Source of the DNA: Bacteroidales bacterium
Lineage (GTDB): Bacteria > Bacteroidota > Bacteroidia > Bacteroidales > Bacteroidaceae
Direction of reading: 5' to 3'
Length of the DNA: 12,683 nt
NCBI GenBank assembly: GCA_004552195.1
Contig: SFPC01000091.1
Coordinates: 1-12,683 of the forward strand
Below the pieces are notes generated by a model, which was given only the letters and a program-made list of their open reading frames with translations, did not search any database and was not told the origin of the DNA. Below, one piece after another: positions 1-6,085 of the stretch (the stretch's first letter is position 1; every line of letters starts with the position of its first letter). Made by a program: the position numbers and the translations under genes.

Positions 1-471
1 CCCATGGACCACGTGGCTTGCTACATCTCTCACCCCACCGGCTCCGATGCTTTGCTGCCCGCCGCTAAATTGGGTGAACCCATTGAAGTGGATTTCGAGT
101 TCGACATGCCCGAACGCACATCTCCCGAAATCAACGCCGAGAACCTGCACCTCGCAGCCCTGCTCTTCGACCAGCAGAGCGGTGTCATCGTAACCGCAGC
201 ACAAATCAAGCTGGGTGAAGAAACGAATCAGTCCGGTCCTTCTGGCATCGAAACTGCCGAAAACGCTGCTGCTGCCAACATCGCTGTGGCCGACGGTGCC
301 TTCAACATCACTGCCGAGAACGCAGAAGCTCAGGTTTACAACGCTGAAGGTAAGCTCGTTTCGAGCTGCACAGTCAACGGTTCTGCTTCTCTGCCTACCT
401 TCGGTAAGGGTGTTTACGTAGTTCGCGTAGTATCTGGTGGCAAGGTAATGACCAAGAAGGCTGCCTTCTAA
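1..471 (+). CDS. Omp28-like secreted protein, C-terminal part, with T9SS-type sorting tail (5' partial)
   Basis: The reading frame is open from base 1, so the gene starts upstream; the first in-window ATG at base 4 is internal. The visible 156 residues have two parts. The first, up to about residue 75, has a beta-sandwich look with a segment 'AENLHLAALLFDQQSGVIV' that resembles the C-terminal region of Bacteroidetes Omp28-like proteins. After a linker rich in Ala and Glu, the last 55 or so residues ('QVYNAEGKLVSS', 'FGKGVYVVRVVSGGK', then a Lys-rich end) match the pattern of type A C-terminal domains that direct export by the type IX secretion system: a VY-x-x-x-G-K/R-L-V strand, a G-x-Y-x-V-R-V strand and a basic end. 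I infer an exported cell-surface protein. The family call is by memory of pattern, without a search; the sorting-tail call is the firmer one. Confidence 0.65.
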   Translation, partial: PMDHVACYISHPTGSDALLPAAKLGEPIEVDFEFDMPERTSPEINAENLHLAALLFDQQSGVIVTAAQIKLGEETNQSGPSGIETAENAAAANIAVADGAFNITAENAEAQVYNAEGKLVSSCTVNGSASLPTFGKGVYVVRVVSGGKVMTKKAAF

Positions 472-511
472 CAACTGACTCCCACGGGCTGATTTTCACA
501 GCCTGACGCAC

Positions 512-556
512 AAGCGGCGTGTGACGGACTCCATTTCCGTTACACGCCGCTTTTTT
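512..556 (+). terminator. Strong intrinsic terminator after the first gene
   Basis: A 17-bp stem (512-528 with 536-552, one G-T pair) closes a 7-base loop and runs into six T bases at 551-556. It lies 40 bases after the stop codon of the first gene. The stem begins with AA opposite the T-run, so it could also work on the other strand. Confidence 0.88.
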
Positions 557-582
557 GTTGACCTGCACACTTTCGTTGTATG

Positions 583-758
583 GACGACAACAGGGGAATT
601 ATTGACGACAACAAAGGACAACGGGAAACAACTTTTTCGTTTACTGCTGTTGTCTTATGTTGTCTAAGTTGTCGGCATTTAAATATTAACCACAACAAAG
701 GACAACGGAGGACAACCATCCAAGAGGAAAATGTTGTCTTATGTTGTCTAAGTTGTCG
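583..758. repeat. GACAAC/GTTGTC repeat array with an 84-bp period duplication
   Basis: Two units lie exactly 84 bases apart. Each has a 17-base left block (608-624 and 692-708, identical) and a 27-base right block (648-674 and 732-758, identical), separated by 23 bases that differ between copies. Within a unit the left block is rich in GACAAC and the right block in GTTGTC, so the two can fold on each other (14 of 16 bases complementary over the core). In the right block GTTGTC recurs at 649, 659 and 668, close to one helical turn apart. Further GACGACAAC words start at 583 and 604, and GACAAC at 711. The tract is AT-rich and I see no gene in it. Confidence 0.8.
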
Positions 759-808
759 TCAATTTTCAACGCATCCTCAGGCGACATGCTCCATTCATGT
801 ATGCGCCC

Positions 809-870
809 AAAAAAGTCCTGGACTATTTTTCACAACTCGGCGAGTAGAAAAAAATAGTCCAGGACTTTTT
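809..870. repeat. 21-bp perfect inverted repeat, probable bidirectional terminator
   Basis: The arms 810-830 and 850-870 are perfectly complementary over 21 bases. Each arm holds its own small palindrome (GTCCTGGAC or GTCCAGGAC) flanked by A and T runs. The 19-base loop contains another perfect palindrome, ACTCG-G-CGAGT (835-845). With T runs on both sides it can end transcription from either strand, most usefully that of the leftward gene 1029-1565. Its symmetry would also suit a dispersed intergenic palindrome family. Confidence 0.75.
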
Positions 871-954
871 CGCACAAGTTCGCCACTTGTTGCCCGGCCG
901 CCGCGCCCGGCCTCACGCCCTCCCCGTTGGCAACGGGCAACCCCCATACAACAC

Positions 955-991
955 AGCCGGGAAAGCCCGTTGTACACAGGTTCTCCCGGCT
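955..991. repeat. Short inverted repeat downstream of the Spy-like gene
   Basis: AGCCGGGA (955-962) and TCCCGGCT (984-991) form an 8-bp perfect stem around 21 bases, in a GC-rich stretch that also has CCCGTTG-G-CAACGGG near 923-937. No T run follows on either strand, so it is not a typical intrinsic terminator. It lies just past the stop of the leftward gene and may shape its 3' end. The remainder of 871-1028 shows nothing else to me. Confidence 0.4.
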
Positions 992-1028
992 GCTACCGTT
1001 GGCGTCAGCCGATTGGCCGGCACCGAAG

Positions 1029-1565
1029 TCAAAAGTCGCCGTCGCCCATGGGAGCTCCGGTCATCTGACCGTTGTTCTGACGGAAATTCATCCCCTGCTG
1101 CAATCTCGGACGGCGGTCCATATGAAGCATCTGCGGACGCTCCAAGCGGGTGAACACGGTGACGAGTTGCTGCGGCGTGAGGCGGTCCTTGAACTTCTCG
1201 AAATAGGCGCGACGAATGGCGAGCGTGCGCTCCTCCTTGTCGAACGTCTTGGCCAGCAGCACGAGCGATTCAGCATCCGTCAGCTCCTTTTTCTGTTTGG
1301 CCTTGCCGTTGGCATCCACGGGCCGCACTGCGCGTGCCACAGCCTGCAGCGTGTCCTGGTACTCCACATACAGAGGCACGAACCACGCCTGCGTCTGGTC
1401 GTCAAGCTTCAGTTCGTCGGCCAAGCGCGTGGCCTGCTGTTGTAAGCGTTCCGTCCGGTTTTGGGTACGTTCCTTCTTGACCTTCTTGTCAGCGTTTTGC
1501 GCGCAGAGCCCCGTGCAAAAAACGAAGGCTGCGAGCAGCGAAATAATTTTGTTGTACGTCATCAT
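1029..1565 (-). CDS. Spy/CpxP-like small periplasmic protein
   Basis: A 178-residue protein with a signal peptide: Lys6, a hydrophobic stretch at about 7-20 and a probable cleavage after 'GLCA' (residue 22). The mature part is highly charged and predicted helical, with Lys, Arg and Gln abundant, and carries two similar helical segments. The first is near 46-72 ('RLADELKLDDQTQAWFVPLY'); the second, near 118-140, contains 'LTPQQ' at 129-133. That is the LTxxQ pattern of Spy/CpxP-type proteins, which in other bacteria act as periplasmic chaperones or stress sensors. The C-terminus is rich in Met, Gln and Asn. Two ATG codons stand in tandem at the start; either could be used. No sigma or anti-sigma partner gene is visible beside it. 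The fold assignment is moderately sure, the function inferred. Confidence 0.7.
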   Translation of the reverse strand: MMTYNKIISLLAAFVFCTGLCAQNADKKVKKERTQNRTERLQQQATRLADELKLDDQTQAWFVPLYVEYQDTLQAVARAVRPVDANGKAKQKKELTDAESLVLLAKTFDKEERTLAIRRAYFEKFKDRLTPQQLVTVFTRLERPQMLHMDRRPRLQQGMNFRQNNGQMTGAPMGDGDF

Positions 1566-1610
1566 AAAACAAGTATATATTAGAATTTAGTTAATGTGGT
1601 CCCCGGTGGA

Positions 1611-1644
1611 CTTTCTTCGGATTTGACGCACGAAACGAAGAAAG
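1611..1644. repeat. 9-bp perfect inverted repeat in the upstream gap
   Basis: CTTTCTTCG (1611-1619) and CGAAGAAAG (1636-1644) pair perfectly around 16 bases, about 50 bases upstream of the leftward Spy-like gene. It could be an operator or part of a leader. A weak CCG/CGG stem followed by six T bases lies just after it (1652-1670). Confidence 0.35.
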
Positions 1645-1744
1645 GTTTAATCCGTTTAGCGGGCTTTTTTGTGATTTTTCAGCAACGAAACAGGCGAATT
1701 GTGCAGTTGAGATAGAAAAAAATGCAGAAAAATTGGGCAAAGGC

Positions 1745-1775
1745 TTGGTTGGTATAAAAAACTGCCCTATATTTG
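1745..1775 (+). promoter_or_regulatory. Bacteroidetes-type promoter for the small RNA candidate
   Basis: TATATTTG at 1768-1775 is a perfect match to the Bacteroidetes -7 box TAnnTTTG. TTGG at 1745-1748, separated by 19 bases, fits the -33 element (TTTG or TTG, 19-21 bases upstream). Transcription would start near 1780-1783. No gene with a good start follows within 500 bases. Confidence 0.7.
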
Positions 1776-1781
1776 CATCGT

Positions 1782-1949
1782 GTTTTTCATAGTATTGCAG
1801 CTTCGGGGCTTGTGAAAGTCCGGTCTGCTTCCCATACTAAAGAAAATGTGTTCGTGACGGCTTGGGAAAGTCGAACGAATTCATCATGGTAAATGTTTTT
1901 AATGGTGGTGCGTCAAAATTTTTATTTTGGCGCACTTTCATTTTTTTAT
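1782..1949 (+). ncRNA. Candidate structured small RNA, about 165 nt
   Basis: The stretch sits between a consensus promoter and an intrinsic terminator and has no plausible ORF of its own. It can fold into ordered hairpins. TAGTAT (1790-1795) pairs with ATACTA (1834-1839) and GCAG (1797-1800) with CTGC (1825-1828), enclosing GGCTT-GTGA-AAGTC (1807-1820). A second hairpin has GTTCG (1850-1854) pairing with CGAAC (1872-1876) around GGCTT-GGGA-AAGTC (1859-1872; its last base competes with the outer stem). The two inner hairpins share the same 5-bp stem and each has a GNRA tetraloop, 52 bases apart. I do not recognise an RNA family. It could be a free small RNA or an attenuated leader. Confidence 0.5.
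1908..1949 (+). terminator. Intrinsic terminator of the small RNA candidate
   Basis: A 12-bp stem (1908-1919 with 1924-1935, one G-T pair) with a TTTT loop is followed by TTTCATTTTTTTAT. This is a clear intrinsic terminator on the + strand, with no open gene ending just before it, which supports a short untranslated transcript. Confidence 0.75.
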
Positions 1950-2225
1950 ACGCCTGTGGGAGTTGCCTCAGCCCGGCGGGACATCCCTGCCGACCGACCG
2001 GCTCTGCCACTTGCGGAGCGCAAGGACATTGATGTAGCCTTCCCGCTGCGACTGGTAGAGGGGGCAGGCAGCGGCGCGATATAAAGCGCAGGTGATGGCG
2101 GCCCTTCTGAAAAGCCTGGAAACGGTGAAAAAAACGGGGCCGCACGCGCTCCGGCTGATTTGCCGCGATGAGGAGGAGAAGGGAACTTTGTAGCCTCCGG
2201 GGTGGGGCTGTCGGTGGAAGGATTT
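1950..2225. other. GC-rich intergenic tract without a convincing gene
   Basis: Base composition rises sharply at about 1950 and falls again near 2225, against AT-rich flanks. Overlapping ORFs exist on both strands (for example 1893-2084 on + and 1968-2246 on -), but none has a good start, signal or recognisable domain. One + frame reads 'VMAALLKSLETVKKTGPHAL' from about 2091 to a stop at 2190-2192, with a stop codon at about 2057 upstream, as a decayed gene might. A perfect hairpin CTTGCG-GAG-CGCAAG lies at 2010-2024. It may be a gene remnant, a structured RNA or a repeat element; I cannot decide. Confidence 0.35.
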
Positions 2226-2268
2226 GATAATCTTTAAACTTCTCAACTTTTCAACCCAAAAATTCCAT

Positions 2269-2276
2269 TAACTTTG
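2269..2276 (+). promoter_or_regulatory. purL promoter, -7 box
   Basis: TAACTTTG matches TAnnTTTG exactly, 32 bases before the purL ATG, implying a start of transcription near 2282 and a leader of about 25 bases. A T-rich stretch (2247-2251) lies in the place of the -33 element but is not a clean match. No purine riboswitch-like structure is seen between this box and the ATG. Confidence 0.65.
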
Positions 2277-2308
2277 CAGCGAAACCCTGAAACCCCAAAA
2301 ACCACTCT

Positions 2309-5300
2309 ATGATACTGTTTTTTAGAACACCGCAACAGAGCGTGATTGCCACACAGATCGATCACCCACTCAGCGAGGCCGAAGTGAATGAACTTTGCTG
2401 GCTCTACGGAGACGCCACACCCGAAAAGGACGACGCGCTTCCCGGCTGGTTTGTCGGCCCCCGACGCGAAATGATTACCCCTTGGAGCACCAATGCCGTA
2501 GAGATTACTCAAAACATGAACCTCTGCGGCATTACACGTATCGAAGAGTATTTCCCCGTGGACAACGAAGAGGCCGAACACGACCCCATGCTCCAACGTA
2601 TGTACAATGGGTTGGATCAAAACATCTTCACGGTGAACATTGAGCCGGCTCCCATCCAGTACATCAGCGATCTCGAAACTTACAACGAGCAGGAGGGCCT
2701 CGCGCTCTCACCCGCCGAAATAGACTATCTCCACGGCGTGGAACAGCAGCTCGGACGACAGCTCACCGACAGCGAGGTGTTCGGCTTTGCCCAAATCAAC
2801 TCCGAACACTGCCGCCACAAAATCTTCGGAGGCTCCTTCATCATCGACGGAAAGGAGATGCCCTCGTCGCTCTTCGCCATGATAAAAAAGACAACGAAGG
2901 AGAACCCGCACCACATCATCTCGGCCTACAAGGACAACGTGGCCTTTGCCGAAGGACCCGTGGTGGAACAGTTCGCACCCGCCGACCACGCCACCTCCGA
3001 CTACTTCCGCGTGAAGGACATCGAGAGCGTCATCTCCATCAAGGCCGAAACGCACAACTTCCCCACGACCGTGGAGCCCTTCAACGGCGCATCGACGGGT
3101 ACGGGCGGCGAAATCCGCGACCGCATGGGCGGCGGCGTCGGCTCATGGCCCATTGCGGGCACCGCAGTCTATATGACGGCTTACCCGCGCCTCGACGGCG
3201 GACGCGAATGGGAGGATATCCTGCCCGTACGTCAGTGGCTCTACCAGACACCCGAGCAAATCCTCATCAAAGCCTCTAATGGTGCATCGGACTTCGGCAA
3301 CAAGTTCGGACAACCGCTCATCGCCGGCTCCGTGCTCACCTTTGAACACCAGGAGAACGGCGAGAAGTATGGCTACGACAAGGTGATCATGCTCGCCGGC
3401 GGCGTGGGCTACGGCACGAAGCGCGACTGCCTGAAGGGACAGCCGCAGAAGGGCAACAAGGTAGTCGTAGTGGGCGGCGACAACGGCCTCGGAGGCGGCT
3501 CGGTGAGCTCCGTCGACACGGGACGCTACTCCAGCGGCATCGAGCTGAACGCCGTGCAGCGCGCCAATCCTGAAATGCAGAAGCGTGCCAACAACTTAGT
3601 GCGCGCACTCTGCGAGGAGGACGTGAACCCCGTGGTGAGCATCCACGACCACGGTTCGGCAGGCCACGTGAACTGCCTCTCAGAGCTGGTGGAAGAATGC
3701 GGCGGCCTGATTGACATGAGCCAACTCCCCGTGGGCGACCCCACCCTCTCGGCCAAAGAAATCATAGCCAACGAGAGCCAGGAACGCATGGGCCTCCTCA
3801 TCCAAGAGGAGCACCTCGACCACGTACGCCGCATCGCGGAGCGCGAACGGGCCCCGATGTATGTGGTGGGCGAAACGACCGGCGACGCACACTTCGCCTT
3901 CCAACAGGCTGACGGCCGACGACCCTTCGACCTCGACGTGGCACAGATGTTCGGCCACTCACCCAAAACGGTGATGGTGGACGAAACGGTGGAACGGAAA
4001 TACGAGAACGTGAGCTACGATGCGGCCCACGTGGACGAATACATTGACCGCGTGCTGCAACTGGAGGCCGTGGCCTGCAAGGACTGGCTCACGAACAAGG
4101 TGGACCGCTCCATCACGGGCAAGGTGGCCTTCCAGCAAACACAGGGCGAGCTGCAGCTGCCGCTGGCCGACTGCGGCGTGGTGGCACTCGACTATCGCGG
4201 ACGCCGAGGCATCGCCACAGCTATCGGACATGCCCCGCAGGCGGGACTGGCCGACCCGGCAGCAGGCTCGGTGCTCTCTGTGGCAGAAAGCCTCACGAAC
4301 ATTGTGTGGGCTCCCCTGGCCGAAGGGCTCGACAGCGTGTCGCTCTCGGCCAACTGGATGTGGCCCTGCCGCTCACAGCGCGGTGAGGACGCCCGTCTTT
4401 ACCGAGGCGTGGAAGCACTCAGCGATTTCTGCTGTGCACTGAAAATCAATGTGCCCACGGGCAAGGACTCGCTCTCACTCTCGCAGCAATATCCCAACGG
4501 GGAGAAGATTATCTCGCCGGGAACGGTCATCGTGAGTGCCGGAGGCGAGGTGAGCGACATACGCAAGGTGGTTTCGCCCGTCATGGTGAACGACCCGAAA
4601 TCCACGCTTTACCACATTGACTTCTCCTTCGACGAGCTGCGACTCGGCGGTTCGGCCTTCGCGCAGAGCCAAGGCTATGTGGGCAGCGATGTGCCGACGG
4701 TGAAAAATCCGGAGTACTTCCGCGATGCTTTCAACGCCGTGCAGCAACTGGTGAACAACGGCTGGCTCCTCGCTGGACACGACATTTCGGCCGGCGGCCT
4801 CATCACGGCATTGCTCGAAATGAACTTTGCCAACACGGAAGGGGGTATGGAAATCTGTCTCGACAAGTTCCATGCGGACGATCTCGTGAAGGTGCTCTTT
4901 GCCGAGAACCCCGGCGTGGTGGTGCAGGTGGCCGACAAACACAAGAAGGACTTCAAGGCGCTGCTCGACGACTGCGGCGTGGCCTACGTGAAGCTGGGAC
5001 ACCCGGCCGAGGAACGCCAGATCATGGTGAGCCTGCACGATGCGGAATACCAGTTTGGCATTGACTATCTCCGCGATGTGTGGTACGAAACGTCGTACTT
5101 GCTCGACACGAAGCAGAGCATGAACGGATGTGCCAAGGCACGCTTTGAAAATTACCGCCAGCAACCGCTGGAGTTCAACCTCCGCAAGGAGTTCAAAGGC
5201 ACTTTCGAGAGCCTGGGCATCGACCCCGACCGCCGCACGCCGAGCGGTGTGAAAGCAGCCATCATTCGCGAAAAAGGAACAAACGGCGAACGCGAAATGG

Positions 5301-5950
5301 CCTACGCGCTCTATCTCGCAGGCTTCGACGTGAAGGACGTGATGATGACGGATTTGATTTCAGGCCGCGAAACGCTCGACGAGGTGAACATGATTGTGTT
5401 CTGCGGCGGCTTCTCCAACTCCGACGTGCTGGGCTCGGCCAAAGGCTGGGCGGGCGCTTTCCTCTACAACGAGAAGGCGAAACAGGCACTCGACCGCTTC
5501 TACGCCCGCGAGGATACGCTCTCGCTCGGTGTGTGCAACGGCTGCCAGCTGATGATTGAGCTGAACCTCATCAACCCGGAACACGCCGAACGCGCCCACA
5601 TGCGGCACAACAACTCGCACAAGTTTGAAAGTGCCTACCTGGGTGTGACGGTTCCGACGAACCGCAGCGTGATGTTCGGCTCGCTCTCGGGCGACCGCCT
5701 CGGCATCTGGGTGGCTCACGGCGAGGGAAAATTTGACCTGCCGCTGCCGGAGGACGACTACAACGTAGTGCTGAAATATACTTACGACGAATATCCCGGC
5801 AACCCCAACGGCTCGCGCTACAGCGTGGCGGGCATTGCCAGTGCCGACGGCCGCCACTTGGCCATGATGCCCCACCTGGAACGTGCCTTCTACCCCTGGC
5901 AGAACCCGTTCTACCCGCACAAACGCCGCTCGGAGGAAAAAAGTACCTGA
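2309..5950 (+). CDS. purL: Phosphoribosylformylglycinamidine (FGAM) synthase, large single-chain form
   Basis: This cytoplasmic enzyme turns FGAR, glutamine and ATP into FGAM, the fourth step of purine nucleotide synthesis. At 1213 residues it is the large type, with synthase and glutaminase in one chain. The N-terminal domain is followed by 'SEHCRHKIF' (165-173), then the first synthetase half with 'ETHNFPTTVEPFNGASTGTG' (from 247) and 'DHGSAGHVNCLSELVEECGG'. The second half has 'GHDISAGGLITALLEM'. The C-terminal class I glutamine amidotransferase has 'VFCGGFSNSDVLGSAKGWAG', the nucleophile Cys1076 in 'LGVCNGCQLM', and His1189 and Glu1191 in 'PHLERAFYPWQ'. All key residues are present. The start 'MILFFRTP' is usual for Bacteroidales PurL and fits the promoter at 2269. 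It is transcribed alone, with a terminator after it. Confidence 0.98.
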   Translation: MILFFRTPQQSVIATQIDHPLSEAEVNELCWLYGDATPEKDDALPGWFVGPRREMITPWSTNAVEITQNMNLCGITRIEEYFPVDNEEAEHDPMLQRMYNGLDQNIFTVNIEPAPIQYISDLETYNEQEGLALSPAEIDYLHGVEQQLGRQLTDSEVFGFAQINSEHCRHKIFGGSFIIDGKEMPSSLFAMIKKTTKENPHHIISAYKDNVAFAEGPVVEQFAPADHATSDYFRVKDIESVISIKAETHNFPTTVEPFNGASTGTGGEIRDRMGGGVGSWPIAGTAVYMTAYPRLDGGREWEDILPVRQWLYQTPEQILIKASNGASDFGNKFGQPLIAGSVLTFEHQENGEKYGYDKVIMLAGGVGYGTKRDCLKGQPQKGNKVVVVGGDNGLGGGSVSSVDTGRYSSGIELNAVQRANPEMQKRANNLVRALCEEDVNPVVSIHDHGSAGHVNCLSELVEECGGLIDMSQLPVGDPTLSAKEIIANESQERMGLLIQEEHLDHVRRIAERERAPMYVVGETTGDAHFAFQQADGRRPFDLDVAQMFGHSPKTVMVDETVERKYENVSYDAAHVDEYIDRVLQLEAVACKDWLTNKVDRSITGKVAFQQTQGELQLPLADCGVVALDYRGRRGIATAIGHAPQAGLADPAAGSVLSVAESLTNIVWAPLAEGLDSVSLSANWMWPCRSQRGEDARLYRGVEALSDFCCALKINVPTGKDSLSLSQQYPNGEKIISPGTVIVSAGGEVSDIRKVVSPVMVNDPKSTLYHIDFSFDELRLGGSAFAQSQGYVGSDVPTVKNPEYFRDAFNAVQQLVNNGWLLAGHDISAGGLITALLEMNFANTEGGMEICLDKFHADDLVKVLFAENPGVVVQVADKHKKDFKALLDDCGVAYVKLGHPAEERQIMVSLHDAEYQFGIDYLRDVWYETSYLLDTKQSMNGCAKARFENYRQQPLEFNLRKEFKGTFESLGIDPDRRTPSGVKAAIIREKGTNGEREMAYALYLAGFDVKDVMMTDLISGRETLDEVNMIVFCGGFSNSDVLGSAKGWAGAFLYNEKAKQALDRFYAREDTLSLGVCNGCQLMIELNLINPEHAERAHMRHNNSHKFESAYLGVTVPTNRSVMFGSLSGDRLGIWVAHGEGKFDLPLPEDDYNVVLKYTYDEYPGNPNGSRYSVAGIASADGRHLAMMPHLERAFYPWQNPFYPHKRRSEEKST

Positions 5951-5986
5951 CGCGAACAGCGCGAAACATCAAGGGAAACGCTTTAC

Positions 5987-6028
5987 AAACAGTTCGGGAC
6001 TTGTCAATCGCAAGTCCCGAACTTGTTT
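5987..6028 (+). terminator. purL terminator
   Basis: GTTCGGGACTTG (5992-6003) and CAAGTCCCGAAC (6011-6022) form a perfect 12-bp stem around a 7-base loop. One more A-T pair and a bulged AAAC/GTTT extension lengthen it, and TTGTTTTA follows. It may also serve the converging gene at 6086-7888, though the T run on that strand is weaker. Confidence 0.85.
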
Positions 6029-6085
6029 TATATGGATAAGTAGTTGCTTGAGAATTTTATCCCCCTAAATGAGGGAGACAGGGCC

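Noticed and set aside
583..758. Possible CRISPR array
   Set aside because: Only two units, each with two separate conserved blocks and a 23-base centre; no regular repeat-spacer series and no cas gene.
580..1068. 162-residue ORF on the + strand
   Set aside because: It reads through the GACAAC/GTTGTC repeats and the 21-bp palindrome and has the odd composition expected of translated repeats; no domain, no plausible start.
1837..2246. Overlapping ORFs on the minus strand (102 and 92 residues) and one on + (1893-2084)
   Set aside because: They cross the terminator hairpin or the GC-rich tract, overlap one another, and lack recognisable protein features. I kept the tract as an open question instead.
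6059..6076. Hairpin TCCCCC-TAAAT-GAGGGA as a terminator of the leftward surface protein gene
   Set aside because: The 6-bp stem has a mismatch and no T run follows on the minus strand. The match to the mnmE terminator core is only 12 bases and may be chance.
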